Shown here piece by piece: positions 18,381-26,860 of a stretch of DNA of 64,000 bases. The notes beneath the pieces are model-generated. The model made no database searches, was not told the origin of the DNA, and saw only the letters and a list, made by a program, of their open reading frames with translations. Positions within the stretch are counted from its first letter, which is position 1; every line of letters starts with the position of its first letter. Both the position numbers and the translations under genes were made by a program. The stretch comes from Georgenia satyanarayanai (GTDB lineage Bacteria > Actinomycetota > Actinomycetes > Actinomycetales > Actinomycetaceae): positions 186,001 to 250,000 of the forward strand of contig NZ_JAMBNZ010000003.1 of the NCBI RefSeq assembly GCF_023715365.1, read 5' to 3'.

Positions 18381-19106
18381 ATGAACCACACACTGTCCGC
18401 GTCAAACCTGCAATTCACGTACGCGCGCCGCGATAGAAGCACTCTCTGCTTAGAGCAGCTGACGTTGTCCAGCGGACTGCATCTTGTAGTTGGCGCCAAC
18501 GGCTCTGGCAAATCCACCCTTTTGAAGATCTTGGCTGGACTCTTGCGGCCCCAGACAGGCACACTACTGTTTAATGGGCGCGATTTACCCATCGCTGGAC
18601 GAGGCAGACAGGAACTCGCACCAACAGGCTACTTGAGGCAAGATTACACCTTAAGAGGCCGCACTTCAGCAGCAGCCTTTGTGCAGTACGGCGCCTGGCT
18701 GCACGGCGTCCATGCAAGTGCACTAGATCGCCGTAGCGCTGAGCTCATTCGCCAAGCAGGCCTAGAAGAGGTCCAGCACAAGCCAATAGGTCGACTATCC
18801 GGCGGCATGCAACGACGACTCGGGCTAGCTATCGAGAATGCACACAACCCGTCCCTTATGCTCCTAGACGAACCGGCTTCAGGCCTTGACTATCACGCGA
18901 GGGATCGACTGCGCGAACTGGTCGCCGACCTACTCTCTCGCGGCACCATTGTAGTGCACTCATCCCATGAGGAAAGTGATCTGAATAGCTTTGATTCCAC
19001 GGTCCATGTTATGCAAGAAGGCCGCATCACCAAACAGTTGAAAGCGTCACCAGCGCAAAACCGTGTCGTACTCTCGGAACTTTTAGAGGGGGATTCACGC
19101 GCATGA
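18381..19106 (+). CDS. ABC transporter ATP-binding protein, 241 aa
   Basis: The cytoplasmic ATPase of an exporter-like ABC system. Walker A is GANGSGKST (38-46), the Q-loop is in GYLRQDY, the signature is LSGGMQRR, Walker B is LMLLDEP and the switch His is in VVHSSHE. The type resembles the short ATPases of ABC-2 exporters and peptide-immunity pumps. The stop overlaps the next gene as ATGA. Codon use is less GC-biased than outside the cargo, with codons such as AGA and TTA, suggesting another origin. Confidence 0.9.
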   Translation: MNHTLSASNLQFTYARRDRSTLCLEQLTLSSGLHLVVGANGSGKSTLLKILAGLLRPQTGTLLFNGRDLPIAGRGRQELAPTGYLRQDYTLRGRTSAAAFVQYGAWLHGVHASALDRRSAELIRQAGLEEVQHKPIGRLSGGMQRRLGLAIENAHNPSLMLLDEPASGLDYHARDRLRELVADLLSRGTIVVHSSHEESDLNSFDSTVHVMQEGRITKQLKASPAQNRVVLSELLEGDSRA

Positions 19107-20329
19107 CAAGAGCGAAGCTAGTTTTCCTACACATCGCGTCGTCCCGTGCAGTCTTTTCCGCCACATTGATTGCAGTGGCTGGGTCGGTGATCGCATTCAT
19201 GTCGTCTGCGGACGCTTCAATCTGGGTCGGGCGTCCACAGAACACTGCACTGTACCTCACCGTGTTCGCTTTCGCAGTAGGCGGGTGCCTTTCGACATTG
19301 GCCGGTTACATAACGGGTAGCGAACTGGGAAGCGACGAACTCAAACTCTTCCGACGGAGCGCGCAAAAGGTATCCACAACCGCATTCTATCGAGCAATCG
19401 GTGACCTGGTGTGGCTGTGGTCTGGAATGACGATTGCCTCGATTGCGACGTACACCCAGACCACGCTCAATGGCGCGCCTCCCACTGCTTCTGTGTGGCC
19501 GCTTACGCTCCTTTCGTTCGCTTCGATCACCGCCACTTATGCCTTCGGTCAGCTCGCAGGAGTTCTCCTCCGTAACCGCATATGGCTGCTCGTCATAGCC
19601 CCTCTCCCCTACGCGGCTACGCTTTTTTCGAGTGGCTCCATAGCGCTATCCGCACATCCGGGCTGGCAGCATATTGTCGCGCCGTTTATCGATCAGTCTT
19701 GGCATCCGGCACTGGTCGCGAACCCTGCACCGATCCTAATACTCGTTGCATACGTCATTGGCGCGGCGGTATCTGGACTGATTCTTTCGGCCATCGCTAC
19801 AGCTTTGAGGCAACGACGGATCGTACCGAATCGTGGTGGACTCGTAGGGGCGATGGCAGTTACCTCACTATCTGCCCTGCTTGTTGTATGGGGATGGTCA
19901 CCGAACGGCTTCGCACAACGCAACCAAAGCGGAGTTGAATGTGGAGGACCTTCAGACGCGGTATGCGTGTGGGGGGACCAAGCAGGCTTTCTCCCCCTGT
20001 GGGAGGAAGCCTGGCAGGAATCAGCGGCGGCCATTGAGGGCCTGGATGTCGACACTAAGCGGTTTGTGCAGTATGGCGTCGTCGCATCGGAGACTAGTCC
20101 AATCGAGGAAATACAATTCTTTCACCCTTCTCCTAGCGCTGACCAAATACGAAACGAGATGCTAGCAGCGTATACGCGCGAAATGCTGGGCGATTGTGAG
20201 GCCTCCGCCGGTTACGCCCAGGCGTACGAAGAGGTCATATTGGCACTGTACGAGCGGGCGAACGATAGGATGACGAGCGCGGAATTGGCGTCGACTCTCG
20301 AAAGTGCGACTGCGGAGCGTTGTGCGTAG
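19103..20329 (+). CDS. ABC transporter membrane protein, 408 aa
   Basis: Unnamed permease partner of the preceding ATPase. The first 270 residues hold about six hydrophobic segments (for example VFSATLIAVAGSVIAFM and YLTVFAFAVGGCLSTLAGYI). The C-terminal 130 residues are hydrophilic and contain four Cys (EVECGGPSDAVCVWG and two later), probably an extracytoplasmic domain. It overlaps the ATPase gene by 4 bp and the next membrane gene by 8 bp, so the three are made together. The substrate is unknown; export of, or protection against, the nearby secreted protein is a guess. Confidence 0.8.
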   Translation: MTRAKLVFLHIASSRAVFSATLIAVAGSVIAFMSSADASIWVGRPQNTALYLTVFAFAVGGCLSTLAGYITGSELGSDELKLFRRSAQKVSTTAFYRAIGDLVWLWSGMTIASIATYTQTTLNGAPPTASVWPLTLLSFASITATYAFGQLAGVLLRNRIWLLVIAPLPYAATLFSSGSIALSAHPGWQHIVAPFIDQSWHPALVANPAPILILVAYVIGAAVSGLILSAIATALRQRRIVPNRGGLVGAMAVTSLSALLVVWGWSPNGFAQRNQSGVECGGPSDAVCVWGDQAGFLPLWEEAWQESAAAIEGLDVDTKRFVQYGVVASETSPIEEIQFFHPSPSADQIRNEMLAAYTREMLGDCEASAGYAQAYEEVILALYERANDRMTSAELASTLESATAERCA

Positions 20330-20951
20330 TTGGCTTCTAGTCTGGACAATCCGGCGGCAACTGGTGGTCAGCGCCGCTGGATCGCTCGTGATTTCTGTCT
20401 TACTCACTTTGATCGCCGGCGGATTCGCAACGCCACAACTCAGAGGACCTTCCACCACCTTACATATCGGGTCCATTCACGCAACGATGCTGGCAATGTG
20501 TATTGCATTTCCGGTTGGGATGGGCGACCTAGAACTAGAGCAGAGGACGCCTCGTCTCATAACAGCCTACCGGGGCATGTTTGTGGCTGTGCTTCTTTCG
20601 CTGAATGGCATCCTGCTGGTCGTGTCTCATCTCATGCGCGGTGAGGGACTGGAGAGCTTTGTCCCCGACCTGCGAACAGGCGCCATCGTGGCCGGTGTTA
20701 TGAGTTGTATCGCGCGTTGGTCATCTTTCTACGCAGCCATGGCGGTATTGCTTGCATATGTCGGCTGCCTACTATTCGCTGGGGTGAGCCCGGAAGGAGA
20801 CATAGAGTGGTGGGCGCGCCCGCTATTACATCGCGCATCGACCGTTGACGTCGTGCTGGCGACCGTAGGACTCATGGCCGTGTGCGTCGCGTGGCTTGGC
20901 ACATCGAAGGGCGGGGGTGGTAGCGGGGTAGCTCGTGCGCGGCAGCGGTAG
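20322..20951 (+). CDS. Second ABC-associated membrane protein, about 209 aa
   Basis: Five or six hydrophobic segments are visible (for example LVVSAAGSLVISVLLTLIAGG and MFVAVLLSLNGILLVVSHLM), with a basic N terminus and a Gly/Arg-rich tail. The family is not recognised; it is probably a second permease subunit of the ABC system. The GTG at 20322 follows GGAG and overlaps the previous stop by 8 bp; a GTG at 20304 gives six more residues without a ribosome binding site. Codon use matches the cargo rather than the chromosome. Confidence 0.7.
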   Translation: MRSWLLVWTIRRQLVVSAAGSLVISVLLTLIAGGFATPQLRGPSTTLHIGSIHATMLAMCIAFPVGMGDLELEQRTPRLITAYRGMFVAVLLSLNGILLVVSHLMRGEGLESFVPDLRTGAIVAGVMSCIARWSSFYAAMAVLLAYVGCLLFAGVSPEGDIEWWARPLLHRASTVDVVLATVGLMAVCVAWLGTSKGGGGSGVARARQR

Positions 20952-21108
20952 CATCAGATACGACCCGCCGGCTGCGCACACCCCCCGGCGATATGTCCCG
21001 GTCCGCCACCTGGCCACGGAACGCTGCACTCCCGCCCGCGGTAACGAGATGCGCCGATAATCCACGATCGGCTGCAGTTTCGTCAGCTGTTCCCTTGCGT
21101 GCTCACAG

Positions 21109-21475
21109 CTACAGCTGCGGACCGCCGCGGGTCGCTCCGCCGTGCCCGGGTGAATCCTGGCGACGCTGCTGGTCCTGGTCGCGGCGCAGGATGAGTTCTC
21201 GTGGGCTTGTGCGAGGCGCTCGGCGGGCATCACTGTATCGGCCCCACGGCGGGTGCCCCCCTGGGTCGGAACCGAACTCGGTCGAGAAGACGAATATCAC
21301 CTCGTCACCGATGTACTTATCCACGATCCCCGGGCGGCCATGGAGCGCTTCAGCTGTCACCCAGACGAAGACGTTCTGTACGCAAATAGGGGTTTCTGCC
21401 GGCGGCATGTCGACCGTGCGTGTGGAAAAACCGCTGATGTTGGCAAACAATAGGACAGCGTTGATCTCGGGACCT
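21109..21475 (-). pseudogene. Remnant of a class III nucleotidyl cyclase catalytic domain
   Basis: Reading leftward, EINAVLLFANISGFSTR and GIVDKYIGDEVIFVFSTEFGSD resemble the two hallmark blocks of adenylate/guanylate cyclases (VLFADIxGFT and VDKxxGDGVMAVF). The sequence then loses homology; a different frame appears to continue (MPAERLAQAHENS), suggesting a frameshift. The first metal Asp of FADI is Asn. There is no start with a ribosome binding site and most of the domain is missing, so this is a decayed fragment rather than a working enzyme. Confidence 0.55.
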
Positions 21476-21531
21476 TGGCGGGAAAACCGACACTCCTGGA
21501 CACCTCATACCCAACGACCGGCTTAGCGATC

Positions 21532-21558
21532 GGACGCCTGGAGACGCCGCAGGCGTCC
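21532..21558. terminator. 9-bp hairpin near the right end of the transposon
   Basis: GGACGCCTG (21532-21540) and CAGGCGTCC (21550-21558) form a perfect stem with a 9-nt loop. It lies 108 bp inside the right end. It may stop transcription entering or leaving the element. Confidence 0.45.
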
Positions 21559-21576
21559 ACGAGCGCTGAGGATTCG

Positions 21577-21598
21577 GACAAGATGGTGAGACGACTCC
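21577..21598 (-). repeat. Degenerate copy of the end repeat at the right end
   Basis: Read on the minus strand, AGTCGTCTCACCATCT resembles AGTAGTCCCACCTATCT of the left-end repeats (about 14 matches with one gap), in the opposite orientation, as expected of a TnsB site at the other end. It is about 68 bp from the terminus, against 21 bp on the left. Confidence 0.5.
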
Positions 21599-21657
21599 GG
21601 TCTCGTCGTCGTGTCCTGCCGCAGGTCAGGGGCCTGCTTCTGTGACAGCTCGGCCGA

Positions 21658-21671
21658 GAACCTACATCCCT
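21658..21671 (-). repeat. Right terminal inverted repeat and right target duplication
   Basis: GAACCTACA (21658-21666) is the exact reverse complement of the left end. The next five bases TCCCT (21667-21671) duplicate 11355-11359. Confidence 0.9.
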
Positions 21672-21860
21672 GGCAGCACCGTCTCGGACGACGAGGTGCG
21701 CACCGCTCCGCCAGGGCCGCAGGAGCCCCTACCCGCGCAGCCGGCCGCCGTCGCGCTGCGCGGTGGCCGGGCCCGACGTACGGTGGCCCCGGAGCCGCCC
21801 CGGTCATGACCACTGGGGGCGTGACCGTGAGAGCGGTGCGACTCCGGGGGTGTGGCAACG

Positions 21861-23150
21861 ATGCGTACACGAAGCACGAGACTGGCCGGCGCGGCACTGG
21901 CCCTTGTCCTGGCGGGCGGCGTGGGGGCCGGTTTCCCGAGCGGGGGCGATGACGACCGCGACGACAAGCACCACGAGCGCGGCCGCGACCGTGACCGCGC
22001 GAAGAACGTCATCTTCATCGTCGGGGACGGCATGGGGATCGCCCACCGCGAGCTCATCCGGCTCGCGACCGTCGGCCGCGAGGGCGAGCTGGAGATGAAC
22101 CAGCTGCGCTACCAGGGCTGGGCGCAGACCGACCCGGCCGACCCGGAGGAGGTCGTCACGGACTCCGCGGCCGGGGCGACCGCGTTCTCCACCGGGGTGC
22201 GGTCCTACAACGGCGCCATCGCCGTCGACCTCGACGGCGACCCGGTCCGGACCCTGCTCGAGCGGGCCGAGCGTGCCGGGAAGTCCACCGGTCTGGTCAC
22301 CACATCCCAGGTCACCGACGCGACGCCGGCGGCCTTTGGCTCGCACGTGGTCGACCGCGGCAACCAGAGCGAGATCGCCCGCCAGTACCTGGAGGAGACC
22401 GGGGTGGAGGTCATCCTCGGCGGCGGGGAGGACTGGTGGTACCCGGCCGGCGACGAGGGCCGGTGGTCCGACAACCCGCCGACGGACCCGACTGAGGCGA
22501 GCAAGGGCACGGCAGGCAACCTCGTGGAGCGCGCCGAGGAGCTGCGCTACCGGTACGTCAGCACCGCGGAGGAGCTCGCGGACGCACCCGACCGGGGCAA
22601 GCTCCTCGGCCTGTTCGCGAACGAGGAGATGTTCGAGCACGTCGGCCCGGCGGCCCCGCTCTACGAGCCGTCCGTGCCGCTGCGGGACATGGCGGACAAG
22701 GCCCTGGACATCCTGTCGCGGGACCGTGACGGCTTCTTCCTCGTCATCGAGGAGGAGGGCATCGACGAGATGGCCCACCACGGGCACGGTCAGGAGGTCA
22801 TCGACGCCGGCCAGGCACTGGACGAGACCGTCGCCCTGGCGCGTGACTTCGCCGCGCGCCACCGGGACACGCTCATCGTCGTTGTCGGGGACCACGAGAC
22901 CGGCGGGCTGGCGATCGAGCTCGTCGACGACCGCGACGAGTCGGGTGAGGGCGAGCAGGCCGAGGAGGGTCCGTTCACGCTGGCCGGGACGGACCTCACC
23001 TTCATGGTCGACTGGACCACCGGAGGGCACACCGGCGCCGCCACCCCGGCGAGCGCCGAGGGACCCGGCGCCGACGCGATGGTGGGCGTACGCGACAACA
23101 CCGACATCCACGACCTCGTGCGCGACGCCATGCGCACCGGCCGCCACTGA
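21861..23150 (+). CDS. Secreted alkaline phosphatase (PhoA family), 429 aa
   Basis: A metal-dependent phosphomonoesterase acting outside the membrane. The N-terminal signal sequence TRLAGAALALVLAGGVGAG is followed by an Asp/His/Arg-rich linker. Metal and catalytic motifs in order are IFIVGDGMG, VTDSAAGATAFSTG (nucleophile about Ser102), EEEGIDEMAHHGHG, VVGDHETGG and TTGGHTGA, all zinc/magnesium ligands of the family. The ATG at 21861 is preferred because CCGGGGG lies 10 bp upstream; GTG 21852 is too close to it. The gene stands 190 bp beyond the transposon. No Pho-box could be confirmed. Confidence 0.92.
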   Translation: MRTRSTRLAGAALALVLAGGVGAGFPSGGDDDRDDKHHERGRDRDRAKNVIFIVGDGMGIAHRELIRLATVGREGELEMNQLRYQGWAQTDPADPEEVVTDSAAGATAFSTGVRSYNGAIAVDLDGDPVRTLLERAERAGKSTGLVTTSQVTDATPAAFGSHVVDRGNQSEIARQYLEETGVEVILGGGEDWWYPAGDEGRWSDNPPTDPTEASKGTAGNLVERAEELRYRYVSTAEELADAPDRGKLLGLFANEEMFEHVGPAAPLYEPSVPLRDMADKALDILSRDRDGFFLVIEEEGIDEMAHHGHGQEVIDAGQALDETVALARDFAARHRDTLIVVVGDHETGGLAIELVDDRDESGEGEQAEEGPFTLAGTDLTFMVDWTTGGHTGAATPASAEGPGADAMVGVRDNTDIHDLVRDAMRTGRH

Positions 23151-23155
23151 CGTCC

Positions 23156-23192
23156 GCCCGGCCCCGCAGCCGCTCGGGTTGCGGGGCCGGGC
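23156..23192 (+). terminator. Hairpin terminator after alkaline phosphatase
   Basis: A 13-bp perfect stem (GCCCGGCCCCGCA at 23156-23168 with 23180-23192) and an 11-nt loop begin 5 bp after the stop codon. Confidence 0.75.
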
Positions 23193-23260
23193 GCCGGGGA
23201 CGACCCTTCCCGCACGAGCCGTCCGGCGGGGACGAGCCCGAGCCCCCGGAGGGACGTGGG

Positions 23261-24655
23261 ATGAGCACCTCGACGTCGGCCGACACCGAGCCGGACCTCA
23301 AGCGGGCCATCGGCCCCAAGCTGCTGCTCCTCTTCATCGTCGGCGACATCCTCGGGACGGGCGTCTACGCCCTCACCGGTGAGGTCGCCGGTGAGGTGGG
23401 CGGTGCCGGCTGGGCCGCGATCCTCCTCGCCTTCGCCGTCGCCACCGTCACCGCCTTCTCCTACCTCGAGCTCGTGACGAAGTACCCGCAGGCGGCGGGC
23501 GCCGCGCTGTACACGCACAAGGCCTTCGGCGTCCACGTCCTCACCTTCCTCGTCACCTTCGCGGTGCTGAGCTCGGGCCTCACCTCGGCGTCGACGGCCG
23601 CGAAGTTCCTCGCGGAGAACGTCATCATCGGCTTCGGCCTGGACTGGGGCTCGGGCGCCGTCACGCTGATCGCGATGGCCTTCATCACCCTGCTCGCCCT
23701 CATCAACCTGCGCGGCGTGGCCGAGTCGCTGGCCTTCAACGTCGTCCTCACGCTCGTCGAGCTCACCGGCCTGCTCATCGTCATCCTCATCGGCTTCTGG
23801 GCGATGTCTCAGGGGAACGTCGACCTCGGCCGCGCGATGGTCTTCGAGACGAGCGAGGACAAGACCGTCTTCCTCGCCCTGACCTCCGCGACGGCGCTCG
23901 CCTTCTTCTCGATGGTGGGCTTCGAGGACTCCGTCAACATGGCCGAGGAGACCAAGGACCCGGTGCGGATCTTCCCGCGGGTCATGCTCACCGGCCTCGG
24001 CCTCACGGCGTTCATCTACGTGCTCGTGTCGGTCACCGCCGTCGCGGTCGTGCCCGTCGGTGAGCTCGCCGGCAGCACGACGCCGCTGCTCGAGGTGGTC
24101 CGCCGGGGCGCCCCCGACCTGCCCGTCGACACCATCTACCCGTTCCTGTCGATCTTCGCCGTCGCCAACACCGCGCTCATCAACCTCATGATGGCCAGCC
24201 GCCTCATCTACGGGATGGCCCAGCACGAGGTGCTGCCGCCGCTGCTCGGCAAGGTGCTGCCCGGCCGCCGCTCACCGTGGGCGGCGATCGTCTTCACCAC
24301 GCTCCTCACCTTCGGGCTCGTCTGGGGCGTCACCCAGGTGGCCGGGGAGGGGACCATCACCGCCCTGGGCGGCACGACGGCGCTGCTCCTGCTGGCGGTG
24401 TTCACGGTGGTCAACGTCGCGGCGATCGTGCTGCGGCGCCGGCCGGTGGACCGCGAGCACTTCCACGCGCCCCGGGTGCTGCCCTACATCGGGGCGGTCA
24501 CCTGCGCCTTCCTCGTCGGGCCGTGGGCGCAGGACACGATCGAGTACCAGATCGCCGGCGGGCTCATCGCGATCGGGCTGGTCCTGTGGCTGCTCACCTG
24601 GGCCTTCTACCGGCGGGGACGCCCGCCGCTCGAGCCGGGGGCCCTCGGGGACTGA
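23261..24655 (+). CDS. APC-family amino-acid permease, 464 aa
   Basis: A membrane transporter for amino acids or amines with about 12 hydrophobic segments. The N-terminal GPKLLLLFIVGDILGTGVYALTGEVAGEVGGAGW is the helix-1 signature of the APC superfamily, and FFSMVGFEDSVNMAEETKDPVRIFPR is the conserved helix 6 to loop region. Length fits. The ATG at 23261 follows GGAGGGA. The substrate is not readable. The stop codon shares the palindrome TGAGCGCTCA with the stop of the convergent NUDIX gene. Confidence 0.9.
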   Translation: MSTSTSADTEPDLKRAIGPKLLLLFIVGDILGTGVYALTGEVAGEVGGAGWAAILLAFAVATVTAFSYLELVTKYPQAAGAALYTHKAFGVHVLTFLVTFAVLSSGLTSASTAAKFLAENVIIGFGLDWGSGAVTLIAMAFITLLALINLRGVAESLAFNVVLTLVELTGLLIVILIGFWAMSQGNVDLGRAMVFETSEDKTVFLALTSATALAFFSMVGFEDSVNMAEETKDPVRIFPRVMLTGLGLTAFIYVLVSVTAVAVVPVGELAGSTTPLLEVVRRGAPDLPVDTIYPFLSIFAVANTALINLMMASRLIYGMAQHEVLPPLLGKVLPGRRSPWAAIVFTTLLTFGLVWGVTQVAGEGTITALGGTTALLLLAVFTVVNVAAIVLRRRPVDREHFHAPRVLPYIGAVTCAFLVGPWAQDTIEYQIAGGLIAIGLVLWLLTWAFYRRGRPPLEPGALGD

Positions 24656-24659
24656 GCGC

Positions 24660-25100
24660 TCAGCGCCGCCCCAACCGCTGCACCGCGAGCTCGACGATGT
24701 CCGCCGTCCGCTCGGCGAGCGGGAAGTCGGCGAGCGGCACCCAGCGCGCGAAGTCGGTCGTCCCGCCCACCTCGGTGGTCCCGAGCTGCCCGCCGACGAC
24801 ACGGGCGTGGAAGAGGAAGCGCTGGGACCGGTAGGGGCGGGAAAAGGGCCCGCCGGCCGGGGCGTTGTGGTGGTGGATGGCCAGGAGCGGCCCGAGCTCG
24901 ACGTCGTAGCCGGTCTCCTCGTACGCCTCGCGCACCACCGCGTCCTCGACGGCCTCCTCGTACTCGACGCCGCCGCCCGGGAGCGACCAGCTCGGCCTGC
25001 CCCCGTCGCCGCCGTTGAACCAGGTGAGCAGGATCTCGCCGGCCTCGTTGACGATGACCGCGTAGGTGGCCAGCCGGGTGTCGTACTCGGTGAAGTGCAC
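24660..25100 (-). CDS. NUDIX hydrolase, 146 aa
   Basis: A cytoplasmic hydrolase of a nucleoside diphosphate linked to another group. The NUDIX box is GGGVEYEEAVEDAVVREAYEETGYDVEL, matching Gx5Ex7REUxEExGU, at about residues 43-70. The start is GTG at 25098-25100 (VHFTEYDTRLATYAVIV), chosen because the domain begins at once; the frame runs far upstream only as a shadow of the MFS gene. It follows that gene by 23 bp in the same direction, so co-transcription is likely. The substrate is unknown. Confidence 0.88.
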   Translation of the reverse strand: MHFTEYDTRLATYAVIVNEAGEILLTWFNGGDGGRPSWSLPGGGVEYEEAVEDAVVREAYEETGYDVELGPLLAIHHHNAPAGGPFSRPYRSQRFLFHARVVGGQLGTTEVGGTTDFARWVPLADFPLAERTADIVELAVQRLGRR

Positions 25101-25123
25101 GCGGAGACTGTACGGCGCCGTCG

Positions 25124-26737
25124 CTAGGCCGTCTCGTGGGCCGGGGCCGGCGCCGTCTCCGCGGTCGCCGCCGGTCGGATCCGCAGGCTCGAGACGAGGC
25201 CGACGACGAGCGCGCCCGCCGCGACCCAGCCCGCGATCGCGGCGCCGTCGGTCATCGCGGCACGGGCGGCGTCGGCGATGAACGCCGTCTCGGGGTCGGC
25301 CGCGAGCCGCGCGATGCTGCCGCCCGAGCTCGCGCTCACCGACTCGACGAGCGGCACGATGCCCGGGTCGGCCGCGACGGCGTCGGCCAGGCGGCTCTCC
25401 GTGCCGGTGCGCAGCGTGGTGAAGAACGCGGTGCCGAGGACGGCGATGCCGAGCGCGGACCCGGTCTGCCGGGCGGTGCTCTGGGTGGCCGATCCCTGCC
25501 CGCTGCGCTCGACCGGCACGTCGGCCAGGACGACGCTCGTCAGCTGCGCCGTCGCCAGGCCCACGCCCAGGCCGTAGACGAAGAGGACCGGGGAGGTGAG
25601 CCACGCACTGCTGTCGGGCCGGATGAGCAGCGCGAGCGCGGCGATCGCGGCGACCTCCAGGCCGAGCCCGATCCGCACGACGACGACGGGCGCGAGCCGG
25701 CGCGAGAGCCCCGCCACCGCGCCGCTCGCGAGGAAGGAGCCGACGGCGAGCGGCACGAGCGCGAGCCCGGCCTCGAAGGCGGTGAAGCCGAGGACGTTCT
25801 GGAACCACAGCGGCAGGGAGAGGATGAGCCCGAACTCCCCGAAGCTCACGATGAGGGCCGTGACGTTGCCGTTGGCGAAGGAGGGAATGCGGAAGAGAGA
25901 CAGGTCGAGGATGACGCCCTTGCCGGCCCGCGCGCGGGCGCGCTCCCACTGGAGGAAGGCGACAAGTGCCACAACGGCGACGGCGAAGGCGAGCGGCACC
26001 GGGGACAGGCCCCCGACGGCGAAGGGAGCCGCGTCCTCGGCCGACCACCACCCGTAGGTGCGGCCCTCGATGAGCCCGAGGACGAGCGCGCCGAAGCCGA
26101 GGGCGGACAGCAGCGCGCCGCCGAGGTCGAGGCGCTGCAAGGGCCCGTCCCGCACCTCGCGGGACTCGGCGACGAAGAGGAGCAGGCCCGCGACGACGAG
26201 GATGCCGAAGGGCACGTTGATCCCAAAGGCCCAGCGCCAGCTCGCGTTCTCGATGAGCCAGCCGCCCGCCAGCGGCCCGAAGGCCGCCATGCCGCCGATG
26301 GTCGAGCCCCACACCGCGAAGGCGATCCCCCGCTCCCGGCCGTGGAAGTTGGCGTTGAGCAGGGCGAGGGTCGTCGGCAGGATCATCGAGCCACCCAGGC
26401 CCTGAAGCGCGCGGCCCGCGATGAGCAGCCCGCCGCTCCCCGCGAAGGCGCAGCAGACGCTGGCGACGACGAAGACGACCACCCCGGTGAGCATGATCCT
26501 GCGCCGCCCGAAGCGGTCGGCGAGGCGTCCCCAGGTGAGCAGGAGCGCGGCGAAGAGAAGCGTGTAGATCTCCTGCACCCACTGGATCTCCGTGCTCGAG
26601 ATCCCGAGGTCCTCGACGATCGCGGGCACGGCGACCGAGACGATCGTCGAGTCCATGATGATGAGGGCGACGCCGAGGCTGATGGCGAGGAGTCCCCACC
26701 AGCGGTAGCGCACGAACCTGCTGGTGGGCTCGGGCAC
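25124..26737 (-). CDS. MFS drug-efflux transporter (DHA2/EmrB type), 537 aa
   Basis: A proton-driven exporter with about 14 hydrophobic segments. Family motifs are IIMDSTIVSVAVPAI in helix 1, LTWGRLADRFGRRRIML (motif A), the helix-4 segment RALQGLGGSMILPTTLALL, and FGPLAGGWLIENASWRWAFGINVPFG (motif C region). The GTG start at 26735-26737 follows AGGAG. The last external loop and C terminus are Ala/Asp-rich. Divergent from the DinB-like gene 123 bp away; no TetR or MarR regulator is adjacent. Confidence 0.92.
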   Translation of the reverse strand: MPEPTSRFVRYRWWGLLAISLGVALIIMDSTIVSVAVPAIVEDLGISSTEIQWVQEIYTLLFAALLLTWGRLADRFGRRRIMLTGVVVFVVASVCCAFAGSGGLLIAGRALQGLGGSMILPTTLALLNANFHGRERGIAFAVWGSTIGGMAAFGPLAGGWLIENASWRWAFGINVPFGILVVAGLLLFVAESREVRDGPLQRLDLGGALLSALGFGALVLGLIEGRTYGWWSAEDAAPFAVGGLSPVPLAFAVAVVALVAFLQWERARARAGKGVILDLSLFRIPSFANGNVTALIVSFGEFGLILSLPLWFQNVLGFTAFEAGLALVPLAVGSFLASGAVAGLSRRLAPVVVVRIGLGLEVAAIAALALLIRPDSSAWLTSPVLFVYGLGVGLATAQLTSVVLADVPVERSGQGSATQSTARQTGSALGIAVLGTAFFTTLRTGTESRLADAVAADPGIVPLVESVSASSGGSIARLAADPETAFIADAARAAMTDGAAIAGWVAAGALVVGLVSSLRIRPAATAETAPAPAHETA

Positions 26738-26860
26738 GGGGACTCCTGTCGGGTGGGGGTGGGCCGGTGTGAATGTAGACCCGCGCCCCTCCTCCCACCC
26801 GTCGAGGCGGCGTGGCCCCGGACACTTCCGGCGGACGCGCCCGCGTGCCAGGGTGGGGAG

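Larger units (their letters stand above)
11360..21666 (+). mobile_element. Tn7-like transposon, 10,307 bp, complete
   Basis: The element begins TGTAGGTTC and ends GAACCTACA (9-bp perfect terminal inverted repeat with the TGT/ACA termini of Tn7 relatives) and is flanked by TCCCT on both sides. It encodes TnsA-, TnsB-, TnsC- and TniQ-type proteins in overlapping order. After these come a boundary with inverted repeats at about 17487-17550, then cargo of visibly lower GC: a secreted protein, an ABC transporter with two membrane subunits and a cyclase remnant. There is no TnsE-like gene and no CRISPR-Cas gene or array. Subtle terminal repeats occur at both ends. Structure is read from sequence; mobility is inferred from the intact ends and transposition genes. 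Confidence 0.93.

Noticed and set aside
21109-21475. Functional Pycsar-type anti-phage cyclase
   Set aside because: The domain is incomplete and frameshifted, a metal-binding Asp is replaced, and no effector gene is adjacent.
24660-26825. 721-codon open frame on the minus strand
   Set aside because: Only the last 146 codons (NUDIX) are coding; the rest is an Arg-rich shadow in the wrong frame of the MFS gene.
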